Shown: piece by piece, positions 33,251 to 45,168 of the stretch
Numbering within the stretch: position 1 is the first letter of the stretch
Layout: each line of letters begins with the position of its first letter
Source of the DNA: Leptodontidium sp. MPI-SDFR-AT-0119
Lineage: Eukaryota; Ascomycota; Leotiomycetes; Helotiales; Leptodontidiaceae
Direction of reading: 5' to 3'
Assembly (NCBI GenBank): GCA_020726505.1
Contig: JAHLEZ010000028.1
Span: 496,001 to 560,000, forward strand
DNA: 64,000 nucleotides
The notes under the pieces: model-generated
What the model saw: only the letters and a program-made list of their open reading frames with translations
Databases searched by the model: none
What the model was told of the DNA's origin: nothing
Program-made: the position numbers and the translations under genes

Positions 33251-34926
33251 GGTAGTGTAGTGTAACTGGTTCGCTGTCGTCTCGTCGGTGGTTCAGGTTC
33301 CCGAGAACTTGGTAACAAGTTAACTGCTGAAGAGGTTTAAGGGTAAGTATACACTGTATGCTATTATTATCTCTAGAACCTCGAGGTTTATAAAGGTTAT
33401 TGCTTTTAGATTCGGGGGATTTAATACCTGGAGTATCCACAATTTCTCATCAACCCCGCAGCAGCTTTGACTTATCATTTCCTCATTGAATTCATGGAGA
33501 AATTAATACCGAGCACAAGCAAGACCTGTTCCCCGCACTTGCGTGATTTTATTAGCTTTTGGATTCATCCTAGATTTAAAGAAGCTGCAATGTGTTCGGA
33601 AGAATTTGACGTTAGGTCTCGGTAGAAATAGAAGCGAGTGGATGTTCGCTAAGGCATAGACTTGTACCCCGCCTTATCCCTTTAGTTATGAAAAGTATTT
33701 TTAATTCATTTGTAAAATTACTTACCCTGAATTATATTATAAAATAAGAATTAAAGCATGAGTAATTACTTACCGTATATACTAGCTTCTTATATTTTAA
33801 TTCCGTTGCTAACTGTAGTTTTTTCTTAAATAAATATAGTTCCTTTGATAAATAAGCGCAGCCTGTTAGTTTTTCACCGCACGATTCTACCGCTTAACAA
33901 ATTAAATAAATACAAGGCTGCACCCACCGCAGCATTACAATTAAGGTACCGATCGCCAAGTACAACATCGAAACTCGAGAAGTTGCTATGAAAACATAGA
34001 TATCATAGATATGAGATGCTGTAGTCTTCTTTTATATCTATCTTCTCTGTTACTCGCTTGGAACGCTTGCAAGTTAGGCTTTTCGAGTGGGGAAGGAGTC
34101 TGCCTTGCTCAATGATGATGGGGAAGGAAAGTGAGCGCTTGAATTCTGACGTTGAAACCGGTCAAAATGGTCCAGATATTTTGGTAGTCATTGCAAATAG
34201 TATAGGAAATCTTTATACTAAGTTTGGCATTATTCGAACAGACTTCGATGAAGAGGTGTGGTATTTTAGTGAAGCGGAGACAGGGGCGGGGGCTAGACCT
34301 TCTATAATGTAAAGGAAACTTCTTGAAGTCACAGAATCAGGCGAAATATCCTACATAGCTTTGAATTAGCTTATTGAGTCTCTAGAATAAGCGGATTGAG
34401 CTTCAGATCGATTTCGGGTACTTCAGAGTGGTTCGGTATGGAATTGTGGAGGGAATAAGCGAAGCGACGTCCTCAAACGAGCACACATTGATCCCACGAA
34501 CTGTCTTAACGATATAAGACTGTTGACATGGACAAGCCTCCCCTAAGCTCAGAGATTTTCCAACATTTTCCCAGTCTTCATAGTAAACAGGGTCGCACGT
34601 TCTCGTGATGCAGCCAGTCGTCATCATTTCTGAGACCAAGTATCTGGTGCTTCCTTACTACGGAGGGAACCAAGAACACTCAAGCAGCCGTTCAGCAGTG
34701 CGAAATGTGACTAAATGGTTCCTCCTCAGGCAGAATTTTGACCTCTTGAGGAAAAGGATAGGTGAACCCCAGCGCTATCTCCCCCATCCTCCCCCATTCC
34801 CCCAAGTCCCTAGCTCCCAACTAGTTGATCCTGGTGGCTTCAGCAACCTTTCATTGTAGCAAACGACACTCCCAAACTAAGCTGGACTTTCCTGGACATC
34901 ATTGCCACCTCTTCTCAACACCCACC
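33251..34926. other. Intergenic, partly AT-rich and RIP-like
   Basis: About 33,670-33,930 is very AT-rich with many TA dinucleotides, as left by repeat-induced point mutation of an old repeat; no terminal repeats could be matched. An ORF at 34058-34312 is listed separately. The regulator gene ends at the right edge. Confidence 0.5.
34058..34312 (+). pseudogene. Possible fragment of a HeLo/LopB-like N-terminal domain
   Basis: The 84-codon ORF contains ERLQVRLFEWGRSL followed by an Asn/Asp stretch (LNSDVETGQNGPDILVVIANSIGNLY), loosely resembling the helical 'L-x-x-WG' segment of HET-s/LopB (HeLo) prion-inhibition domains. It lacks the rest of that domain, lies beside RIP-like AT-rich DNA, and could equally be chance. 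Reported because a relic of a self/non-self gene here would fit the accessory genes downstream. Confidence 0.2.
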
Positions 34927-36940
34927 TCATTCATCGCGAGATCCTGCCACTCGATATTCCGCACATTTCTCTGAGCTCAGCTCCTGCATTCTCCTAAAAA
35001 ACTCTTCCTTTGATCGTATCCTCTCACTTCTCACTTCAGGCACCTTATTAATATGCATATATTTTCCTGTAGCCACCTCTGCTTCCTCCTTTAATCCTCT
35101 GAGAGACTCTGCCATCTTCGCCACATCTTGAGTCCTTGAAGTATTTTTGAGGAGATCCAGCAAAGTGAACACATGTTCAACCAATTCTAAATCTTCGCGC
35201 TCTTGTTGTATGATAGCATATGTCAGCATGAGAGTGCAAGCTGATATGATGATATCCAGAAGGAGCCAAACATAAGCAAAGTCACCCTGCGGTAGTAGCT
35301 GAAGAAGCTGCATCGACTCTCGGGCCTCAACAAGACACAATGTGTCGAGATCGTCTGTGTGACCTTGGTGACGCACAGTATCCAAGGCGTGAAAATAGGT
35401 GAACTTCAAAATGACACTATGCAGCAGGATGAAAAAACTAGGCGGTTCATGTGAAGTGTTGAAGTTTTCCACCAGGAGCATGCATGGAATACTTTGCTTC
35501 CACGCTTCTAGCATAGTGACCATTTCTTTCGCCTTCCTTAACCGGTCGATTTCCGAGGATTTCCGGGCCCGAATTGATGAGAGTTGTTTGTAAATTTGTC
35601 CTTGAATGATAGACAATCCAATATGATTGTTGTAGAAATTGACTTCGTTGATACGGTCGTGGTGCAAATCGATGGTCTCGATAGGTAGGTCAATATCCAT
35701 ATCGTCATCGTCTTGGGCCGGAGGATTTTGTGTACGGATGCTGATATCTTTATCATAGATATACAAAAGCCAGAAGACACACTTTCTCTGCTCCATCTCA
35801 GCAGCGGTGATCCCATGCTGCTGGCCTAGCCGGTGTAGCTTCATGCCCTGTGCGATTCTTACTGCCATCGATATCAGAATCGGGCCTGGCTCTGGATTCG
35901 GTGTTCCCTGCAGCAGGATAGCCATGCCAAGCAGTGCTTGCACAGCCATGAGCTCGTTTGTGAGCATAGACAGTTCCCCTACTAAAGCCAATGCGTTTCG
36001 AAGATAGCCACAAGCGTGAACGTTTTCGTCGATGATGTTCCCAGTCTTCATAGCGCGGAAGCGATGCGCGAAGGCGAAAACTACATTCAGGCATGCCCGC
36101 CAAGCCGGATTATCGTGATCTTTATCTTCATAGCTCAACTCGAAGGATTTCTGGAAGGTTGCAGCGTCGAAGATCGGGAACGCCGAATTAAAGCTTGAGA
36201 AGGTTTCTTGAATCAAGAGTTGAGCTTCATCCCGCCCTGGAAGTGATTTGACTTCTCGGTTGATGGTTGTTCCTGTGAGTGACCAATTCAACGGTTTGTG
36301 ATGTAAAACGGCGGCAGGGGCCAAGTGTGCTGAAATTGGTCAGTATAAATGTCCCCTAGAGTGTGGTAGGAGCAGAGGCTGTACTTTCGTGAGGCGAGAC
36401 TGAAATGTGCTGCTCGGCACTAGAAACGATTTCAGTGGAGGTCCTCCGTTTTCGCTTCTGTATGCGCTTCGATTCTGGTGACTTGCTGCGTCGGCGAGTT
36501 CTAATGTAATCACTGCGTAGATCTGCGTCGGACTGTTGTCCTTCCACTTCGGTTGTAGCGGGCTGGCTCGTCGATTCTGCCTGCAGCAGAGCTTCCATCC
36601 TCTTCAGTCTCTCCTCAAGCTTCTCGACATGTTTGTATCTACCACTACTTAGCCTTTTTGTTTCAAGCGATTGCATATTCATTGCGTACCCTGGTGGTCT
36701 CCTCGGGCCCTTCTTCACCTTGATTGGGCTAAAGGTGCAAGGGATATTGGACTTTGTACATTGGGTACAACTATCAAGAGATGGATCGCAACGAATTTTC
36801 TTCTTCTTACATGTATCGCATGCCTGTAAGTCTATCAGTATTGATCTATATGTAGCAAGGATAGGGGATGGGACCCTGTTGAGCATGACCACCCTCTCTA
36901 ATCCAGTCTGGCCTTCCGGCAACGTAGCTGCATGCGCCAT
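34927..36940 (-). CDS. Zn2Cys6 fungal transcription factor, 630 aa
   Basis: Three exons: 36940-36890, 36823-36385 and 36329-34927. The first intron (66 nt, ending TTACAG) keeps frame even if retained, so its use is inferred from the clean join to ACDTCKKKK. Residues ~18-46 are a binuclear zinc cluster (CDTC, KKKIRC, CTQCTKSNIPC: six Cys in C-x2-C-x6-C-x6-C-x2-C-x6-C spacing), followed by a basic linker and a short coiled coil (HVEKLEERLKRMEALLQ). The C-terminal ~430 residues carry the fungal-specific TF 'middle homology' region (FPIFDAATFQKSF, GMAILLQGTPNPEPGPILISMAVRIAQGMKLHRLG, RKCVFWLLYIYDKDISIRTQNPPAQDDDDMD). It probably regulates nearby or metabolic genes; the neighbouring oxidoreductase pair is a candidate target. 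Confidence 0.9.
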
Positions 36941-37267
36941 GCTGATACAAACAGTAATAGAAGACCGATTTAAATTAGACAATAGCCATCAACGCATGAG
37001 ACCCAGCTGGTTGAGACTCCTCACGAGTTCCTTAGTATTATAATGCTGTCACTGTAATGGTGGACTTGAATATCTGGGAATTGAATTGGTAATCCAGAAG
37101 CTTACTGCTTAGCTAAGGTTGTCGCTCCCGCTTAGTAATATCATGTCACATGATATCTGTCTTTCTGAAAGGAATGGAAGGGCACACCGCAATAACATTA
37201 CTTCAATTTTCGCACCCGCATTTGACATCTTTACGGTACATTGGCATCTTCCCATCCATGCTCTAGC

Positions 37268-38068
37268 TTAGGCGGAAGGAAAGTGTTTATATCCCAACCC
37301 TTTCACAAAAGTCTGCTGCCAAGGTCCCTGCGACTTCCCCTCCGCAAGTTGCGTATAAAACTCGCCATGAGCTGCTCCGTCAATCTTGTGGTAGGCAGGT
37401 GAGCCGTCGGCATTCCGTTCATCGGCATAATAGAATCTGTAGAGTTTCAGTCAGTATACATCATAAGCAGAGGTAGATTTCCTACTTGTATCCTCGATCT
37501 CTGTATGCTGTGGCTGCAGACCTGATGAAGTGTGCTGTCGCTGACTTCCCTACCCCGGAATTCAATAGCGTTGCGATAGTCGTGGTGTTTAGGATATTTC
37601 CGGTAAATATGAATGTCTTGGACGCTGTAGGAGAGAGTTGTGCAAAGCCCAAGACAGCTTGTTGTGCCGCCACAAAAGCGCTGGTTGTGTTGATGTTCAG
37701 ATCTCGAGTGAAGTTCACTAGAGGAACCGAGAGAGGATCTTTCGCATCGTTTGGTGGAATACCTGCCGCAGCTGCTCGAGCGTCAGTATGAATGTGAGTT
37801 GCAGATATCGAAAGGGGCTCGTACCATTATAAACAACGACGCTTGGAAACCCGTGTGAATCTTTGAGCTTTGAAAATACTCCAATCACAGACTCTGGATC
37901 GGACAGATCGATGGGGATATTGATTTGGGTGGCAGTACTTTCTTCCTCCTTTATCTTTCTCGATGCACGTGCGACAATGTAGCCTTTTGCAGCAAAAGCC
38001 TCAGAGACGGAGTGCCCAACATTCGGGCCGAAACCGAGAAGAAGCATAACTGGGGATCTCGCTGCCAT
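37268..38068 (-). CDS. Short-chain dehydrogenase-like Rossmann protein, 233 aa
   Basis: Three exons: 38068-37825, 37774-37486 and 37436-37268; introns 50 and 49 nt. The N-terminus has a dinucleotide-binding fold variant (LLLGFGPNVGHSVSEAFAAKGYIVARASR, with GxGxNxGxS in place of TGxxxGIG), then DLSDPESV and VVVYNAAA (NNAG-like). The usual SDR catalytic Tyr is not in place: the segment reads NSGVGKSATAHFIRSAATAY, leaving the Lys but a Gly four residues before it. C-terminal GEFYAQLAEGKSQGPWQQTFVKGLGYKHF is not typical of reductases. The protein may bind NAD(P) without classic SDR catalysis. It is divergent with the epimerase-like gene across 708 bp. Confidence 0.82.
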
Positions 38069-38776
38069 GTTTGAAAGAGATGTTGAAGGTATACAAGGAA
38101 TTCGAGATGAGATGATGTTGTATGAAATTCAAGTCCTATGTCAGTGGCCCTATATACACTTTTCTGGCCAGAAAACGTGCTGTGGCTTTGTCATTCTCGA
38201 CGTCAGATGTGTGGCTCCCGCCCTTCTTGACTCTTGACATCTATTGTTGTCAGATCTAATCGTCTCGAACGGAGCCTTCGGGCCCTCCAGATCGATTCGA
38301 GCTTGGTGAGTAGTTCGTCCTTCTATCAAGACAGCGGATCTTCGCTGATGATATAATCAGAGGTGGATGAAAATGCGGGCCAGCTACCGAAATTCGGTCC
38401 GGAGGTTTCGGGTGCTCCGAATGAACCGTGAAAATCAGCCAATCAAGTGAGTCGACGCTAATCCCAAATTCCTCTCAAAGACACCTCATGTCGTTTGACT
38501 CAAAGACCATGACCAATGCGAATGTGTACCAATGTGTGAATTTCCTTGATTTAGCATCATCTCTTATGGTATCTATGACTTGGTAGCAATCATGCTTTGC
38601 AATCATCCACAAAGACAAGAGAGCATTTGCTATGGTCGTGGAACGAGAGAGAAGATATAAGTACAGAGAATTCTTCTGCTATTCCATTATCATTGCCCTC
38701 ACCGAATACACTTTACCTTGCATTCACAACGCCATTCCTCTCATCGCGCTACTCAACAGTCGAGATCTCCAACACA
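38069..38776. promoter_or_regulatory. Shared divergent promoter of the SDR-like and epimerase-like genes
   Basis: A 708-bp spacer between two divergent oxidoreductase genes. A TATATACA box lies 85 bp upstream of the SDR start (38151-38157). CGG and CCG triplets recur at 38,327-38,420, half-sites of the kind bound by Zn2Cys6 proteins, but no defined palindrome was recognised. Overlapping ORFs at 38,597-38,857 are not called. Confidence 0.4.
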
Positions 38777-40221
38777 ATGAGCTCAAACATTTTGGTTACT
38801 GGCGCAGCGGGTTACGTGTACATCTCACTCGTTTTTACCAACACATCAAAAAGCTAACGAGTTACAGCGGTGGCTCCATTGTCGCCGACTTTCTGTCTAG
38901 CAATATCCTAGCACTCAAAAGTAGCCGTGTCATCGCTACAGTCCGATCTGATGAGCAAGCCAAGCTCCTTTCAAAGTCGGGCATCAACGTGCTTCAGCTT
39001 GACCTCACAGACGAGAAGGCCGTTATAGATGGCATCGTGAAACACAACAGTGAGTTGCTGATGTGCTTGAGAGAGCGATTATGCGTGCTGACGGAATTGT
39101 TGTCAACATCGTGATCCACACTGCCAGCTCCCTGGACCCACGCTTGGCATTCAATCTTCTTACCGGGCTAGCTGAGCAGCAAAAGGCCAGCGGAAGTAAG
39201 GCATACTTCATACATGTGAGTTATAGGTTCTTTATATGCAAAGCATGGAGTTCGCATTGTTACTAATATGCCCATAGACCTCGGGGTTGAGTGCATTCCT
39301 ACCAAAGACTGGCTGGCCAGAAGGCGAAATGAAAGATTCCGATTCAATTTTTGAGACCGAGAAGCAATTCGCGGAATCGTTCGCTCTCCGAAAGGTAAGA
39401 TCAACCTTTCTCGACCGAAACACTGACTCTAACCTCTCAAAGAATGACGTTGATATCACTGAAGCTGCCAATGCCCTGGGAATAGCCAGCTTCATAGTTG
39501 TACCTTGCACAGTTTGTAAGGACTCTTCGATACATTTCGAATATCACTTAGACTAACCATTCACTTCAGACGGGAAAGGTACAGGGCAATGGAACCAACT
39601 CTCCGTGATATTCCCCATCACTGTACAAGCCAGCATCAAGCAGAAATCTGTCTCCAAATTCCCCGAGGATGGAGTAAGTAAACCTCCAAAAGGTTCAACT
39701 CAATACTAAACTCTCTTTTAGAAATCTGCAGGCGTACACATCTCCGACTTGACAAACCTATACGGACTGGTTGTCAAGAATATCCTTGAAGGATCTGGAG
39801 CTCTCATTCCCAATGGAATGCACGGCTATTATGTCGCGATCGCCCACGAAATGTCACGGTGGGAGACACTGGACCGTCTCGCGGCTGCAATGAAAGCTCG
39901 TGGGCTAGTGGCAAGTTCAGAGACACAGGTATGGACAAGCGACGAGGCAGCTGCGGAGGCAACAGGCGTGCCAGCGATGTTCGTTGACATATTATTCAAC
40001 TCGAGGTAAGTGCTCGTTGCGTGATAGAGATAGCGATGACGGCTGATCCAAATCTCAGCGCGAACATTATTGCGGACAATGCTTTCAAGTTGGGGTGGAA
40101 GCCTAAGTGGGATGAAACTCGCTTCTTGGACAATATTGATGATGAGATAATGAGTGTGCTGGAGCTTGGAAAGGCGAAGAGCAGTCTCGTTGACTCTTTA
40201 TTTTTGGCTGCTGGTTCTTAA
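38777..40221 (+). CDS. NAD-dependent epimerase/dehydratase-like protein, ~358 aa
   Basis: Exons: 38777-38817, 38868-39049, 39103-39215, 39278-39394, 39443-39515, 39570-39673, 39722-40005 and 40059-40221 (1077 nt). The N-terminal NAD fold is SSNILVTGAAGYVGGSIVADFL; then VIATVRSDEQAKLL, LDLTDEKAV, NIVIHTASSLD, KAYFIHTSGLSAF, FIVVPCTVYGKGTGQWNQLSV, and a C-terminal GVHISDLTNLYGLVVKNIL and KLGWKPKWDETRF, as in fungal extended-SDR or NmrA-type epimerases. A YxxxK catalytic pair is not visible. Most introns have CTAAC or CTGAC branch sites. The third exon border is odd: the best join (39050-39102) needs a TG rather than AG acceptor; the alternative is a 26-nt intron. Likely an NAD(P)-dependent oxidoreductase; the substrate is unknown. 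Confidence 0.8.
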
Positions 40222-41160
40222 AGGAGCAAGAGTGTGTTCATACAGAGCATGCACGAGGGTTCTGAGATCCTTAGATAGATGAATTTGCGATCAATGATAC
40301 AAAGAAAATATTTCTCTTCACTGCATTGAAATCAGTACTAAGGGAATATTACATCTCAGGATTGAAGAATAATATAAATGGAGTCCGAGGCCCGGCTTTT
40401 GTATGAACAGTCAATTCTTCGTAGTCTCGAAATGATTATATTCTCAAGGAAATGAGATCGCTGCCAAAGCCTAGATTTGTCTTTACCGCAGCGAAACCAG
40501 GGCGAAAGAGATGGAATTTGCTGCAAATGGTGAAGACTGCAACTAAATCATGAGCTTAGGTTTTCGCATCAGTCGCGGATGTTTTGTAGTGTCGAACAGT
40601 TTCGTTCCTCGGAGATAAACTAAAGCGCCGACCCTGTGCAATAGTCAGCACGGTAGCTTCGCATCTGTGTAGCTGAAGACCTGAGTTTGACTCTTAGTAG
40701 GTCTCGTTCTGGAATGTGATCTATCCTTGCTAGGGTGGGCACATTCCCTTTTTCCTTCTTTTGTTCTCTTTTAACCTCTTCTTCAACCAGTTCGAAATTT
40801 GGGCATCGATGTTCTTGATGCCATAATGTAGTTTGGGAAGATAATATTGGATACTAGACACAATTGTAGTCTTCCCTTAACAAGTGAGTATCTGGACACG
40901 GTATGGCGTGCGTGACTGGTTATATTTTTCGAACATTCCAGCATCAGGACCGACTGGTAGCTCACGCTTACACCACCCCCACTGTGTCCTCGCTTACGCT
41001 ATAGATTTAAACACTGCTTTGATAGTGAGTCTTTGAGAATGAATTGTTTTGCAATAGGTTATTCAACTGTTTGTTCGTCACGCCACCTCAACCTCCACTT
41101 TCAGTTTGTCACTGACCAACAACCATTGATGATTAGAGACACTTTCGCAACATCTGTATA
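40222..41160. other. Intergenic between convergent genes
   Basis: No gene called. A tRNA-like stretch at ~40,630-40,705 contains a plausible T-arm (CTGAG-TTTGACT-CTTAG) and D-loop-like bases but no matching acceptor stem. Confidence 0.5.
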
Positions 41161-44100
41161 CTAGCCATGATATGATTCCAGCATTTGCCGAGTTGCGTAA
41201 TGCCCATTCTTCGAAGCAAGGCTTAGAGCGCGCTCATACTGTACTTGCCCAGCACCATGGACACTAGCTCCAGCATTAAGCAGCAACTGAGCCATGTCAA
41301 TCCTGCCATGTTCCGCCGCTCCTTCCAGCGCTGTTCTTCCCTTGATTGCTGAGGCCGCAGCGTTAACATCAGCCCCGTTCTGTAATAAAAGATATGCAAT
41401 GCCGAGAAACCCTCTGATGGCAGCAAACTGAAGCGCGGTTGCACCCAAGTTTTCAGCAGGCAGCGAGTTCGTATCCGCACCGTTTTCAAGAAGGATGTCA
41501 ACCAATTCTTTGCACCCATCTCTTGCGGCTATTTGCAACGCTGTGTGCGGTGTGCTGCCTGCAACAGCATTCGGATCCGCCCTGTACTCAAGTAGGAGTC
41601 TGACTATTTCCATGTCTTTGTTCTCAGCAGCCAGTTGTATCGGTGCACCAGTCTTTGCTTTCGGTGAAAAAATGTTTGGATTTGCGCCGCGACCTAGAAG
41701 AAGTTTGGCGATTTCCAGATTTTTATTTTCGGCAGCCAGCTGGATTGGTGTGCCACTCTCTCCGTATGGTGACGTGGCGCCTGCATCAGCACCATGCTCC
41801 AGGAGAATATCCACCATCGTTTGATATTGTTTGTAAACGGCAAGCTGTAATGGGGAAAACTTCATTCCGTCCACCATAATATCTGGAGCCGCACCAGCAT
41901 CCAAAAGAAGTTCAAGCTTAGCCTGACTCCCATTGTGTATCGTCACTAGCAAAGCAGATTGAACAGAGTAATCGTTGTCGCATTCTAGAACAATACCGCT
42001 TGGGTCCGCGCCTGAATTTAGAATCATCTTTACGATCTCCAAGTCTGCACTCCCGTCATACCTCAACGCTTGATACAAGACAGCCGAACCATCTTGAACA
42101 GAGCTGAGGTCCACCAGTTTGCTGTCAAGAATGGCTTTGACAGTTGCCTTGTATTGCCGTCGTATAGCTTTATTAATTGCAAGGCGTCCTAGATTGCTAT
42201 TATTTCGAAGTTCTCTGTGGCTCTTTAATGTTAGAAGAAGGAACTCGAGGAGTTCGGCGTCTTCCGTTGCAGCTTCAAGGGCTTGCGCATCCTCTGGGTT
42301 CGCTCCTTCTCCAAGGAGAAATTGAACTAAATAGATACTCTGGTGCCGAGATGCAGCCGCCGCCAGAGGTGTGCAAGACAGTTGGATCCCGAGAGGATTG
42401 TTTACGGCAGCTCCCAGGCGGATGAGGACTTTGATACATTCCCAATCCCCGCGTCTAGCAGCCGCAGTAAGTGGTGTTATACACTGACACTTTCTTTGGT
42501 TGACGAAACCTGTGCTTCCTGGTGCATTGACATCTGCACCTGCTTCAATAAGACTCTTGACCACGGCGTAGTCGGGCGCATATGTGATTGCTGAAACCAG
42601 CGCAGCTCCGGAAAATTCCTCATGGCTCCTGTGATAGAGACAGCAATTTCCCTTTGCATTCAATTTCGCTCCAGCCTTCAAGAGCTTTCCGATGAGTGGT
42701 TTATCACTCCTACGGATGGCGACCAAAAGCGCGGTTTGATAGTTGCGCGTCATTGCATTCACATCTCCACCAGCTTCCACTAGGAGGTTTGCCATCTCGA
42801 GGTTGTTTTTTTGATAATGCTGCGTGGAGGGAACTACCAAGCCATAGAATGATTGTAGATCGGTACCTGAAATTCGTGTCAAGCATACGACGAATGACTG
42901 CAATGTGGCCGTGGGTGCAACATTCCTCGATAGCAGTCGCCAGCTTAGGAGAGCCGACCAAAATGGATCCAGAGCCAACTTCCTCAGACTTAAGCAGGCC
43001 GTCCATAATAGAGGTGTTTCCGAAACGTATAGCTTGAATCATAGCAGCTCTTTTTATATGGATGTCTTGACGCCTTGAAAGAAGCGTTTCCATCCACTCG
43101 GGCTGATATGTCGTCCGATATCCTCTGTCCTTCACTTGAGATACGTTATACAAAGTTTCCTCGGATATGGGAACCTCTGTTGTTAGAAGGTAGTCGAACA
43201 TATTAAGATCTCGAATCTCAATAGCCACTTCGAGTGAGCGCTCCCTAACGGTTGCTCCGCTGTGCAATAGCATTTCAACTATATCAGTACTTTGTGTGTA
43301 TACTGCTAAGTCAAGGGACGAGAAACTCGATGAAAAGATGAAGTCATGCTCATAGTAATCTTCGTCCTCGTCTTCGTCTTCGGGTATACCGGTGAACTTG
43401 TAGGACGTAGATTTGGTAGTACATGCACCTGCGGCCAGTAGGCTTCGGATCACACTAACAATCCTGGGTTTTTCGGAAGAGCCTCGAAAGAACTCTGAGC
43501 GATTGTAAAAGGAGGCTGGCTGAAACCAATAACTCGACGCAACGTCTAACCTCATTTCTTCCCAGCTATAAAGGCATTCTTGCAGTGCCGTTGTACCACG
43601 GTCGGTGACGAAGTCAACATCAGCGCCTTTACGTAGTAGAACATCGACTAGACCTCCATGTCGATACTTCGATGCAGCTGTAAGCGGTGAATGGCCGTCC
43701 ATGAGCGCGGCATCTAGGCATAGCACGTCATTCCAGTCGTTTCCATCTCGAAATGAGCTAGCTTCACGATAAGGATCAAGATCTTCGAGGTTGACGCTAG
43801 CTCCCGCCTCAATCAGGGAGTTAGCCAGGCTGAGAAGGTCCTCATCGTCGTACTGAGGTCCATTCTCATCGTCTGAGTCGGCATCCTCCACAATATACCC
43901 CGTTCTGCTGGGATCATACGAGAAGTGTTCACCGATAATAGCAAGAACCAATGTGCTACTCTTCCATCCAGAACCAGGCTGATCAATGGACGCCCCAGCT
44001 TTGATCAGTTCTTGAGCCAATTCCGAATTGCCCGCGATACAGGCGAACTGCAAAGGCGTCAGAGCGTCAGGAATTCTTTTGTCTCTGCAAGCAAGCCCAT

Positions 44101-45168
44101 TGGGATTCACCCCTGCTTTTAGAAGATGCTTGACAGTTGGTAGATCCTCGGCTTCGACTGCAAGTCGAAAAAGGTTCTCAACGAGAGCCTTGGCGGTGGG
44201 ACCTTCCATGGGCAATAGAACATTGAAGACACTATTGGTACCGTGATCTTTTATCCATTTGTATATCATTCCCGCGTCAGCCCCACCAGGAAAGTTGTTC
44301 GAGATCAAAAATGTTGTCAGATTCAGGAACTGAACCGTATCAAGTTTGTCGACTCGTTCTATAGCGACTCCCGATGCAGTAGCTTCATCCAGTAGAGCGG
44401 AGTTAGGGAGGAGTGAATCGATAACCGGAAGGAATTGATCCAGGTTGTTGTTGTGAGAATTGCCCAGAAGTAGTGCGAGAGTAGTTGGACTTGGATCGAA
44501 TGATTTTACGGATTCTGTTACTTATTGGAAAACTTCTCGTGATTTTCTAGCGGGGGTTTGAGAAATGAGAAGTACCGCTGAAGAATCTCATCGTTTCCTG
44601 GAATCGAAGGATAGGTAGGTTTCCGAATATCAATCGAAATAACGGCTCATCGGAGGGCGTACGAATCTGGAACCCAGGTGGCGTTTGGGGAGGTGTTCCT
44701 AAGGACAGTTAGCGTTCCACAAATTGAATCCGATGCAAGGGTGTATTCACGTTGGGCTTGATTGAATTGCTCAGTAAATGTCATATGTCCTTGGCGAGAA
44801 ATCTCCTTCTGAACTTTCTTCCTGGGAACTAGCTCTCCGTCGCGGTAGATATCACTCTCTCTACCCCTTTTTTGCCGTATCTCAATCTTCTGTGCTAGGA
44901 TTTTATAATCGGTTTCTGCCCTATTTTTGCGAAAGCCCCATTCCCGGAAGTAACTCTCATATTGTGCTTTTCTAAAATTCGTTCGCTGAGCACAATCTGT
45001 GGAAGCACTTGAGTCGGACACAACTTACGTTGCTTTGAAACCATGCCGATCTTCCATTAACTTTATCACGCCATTAGGCCCTTGAAGTGGATGTCCTTTG
45101 GTAATGTACAGAGAGCGGACAATGTTCTCAATTTGTTTCCACCGAGCAGGGTCGACTGGGGACGACAT
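41161..45168 (-). pseudogene. Clr5-domain protein fused to ankyrin repeats, with several frame breaks
   Basis: Exon 1 (45168-45029, MSSPVDPARWKQIE... RSLYITKGHPL... LMEDRHGFKA) and the exon from 44972 (TKAQYESYFREWGFRKNRAETDYKIL) rebuild a full N-terminal Clr5 domain across a 56-nt intron. After a basic linker an in-frame TGA occurs at 44647-44649, the same frame continues to 44521 (IPGNDEILQRYF, FLKPPLENHEKFSN), then one base seems missing and the frame changes to VTESVKSFDPSPTTLALLLG. From there to 41161 about 1,100 residues form ankyrin repeats (LLKAGVNPNG, LIKAGASIDQ, LLRKGADVDF, LLVEAGGDVNA, LLLGRGANPN, LLLNAGASVHG), with another one-base shift at the seven-T run 42806-42812 (A run in the coding strand). 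An intron could bypass the TGA. Clr5-ankyrin proteins are expanded in fungi near self/non-self loci; function unknown. Either a young pseudogene or sequencing errors. Confidence 0.7.

Noticed and set aside
40628..40705. Possible tRNA (T-arm CTGAG-TTTGACT-CTTAG and D-loop-like bases)
   Set aside because: No acceptor stem pairs with the bases after the T-arm and the anticodon arm does not fold; at best a decayed tRNA-like relic.
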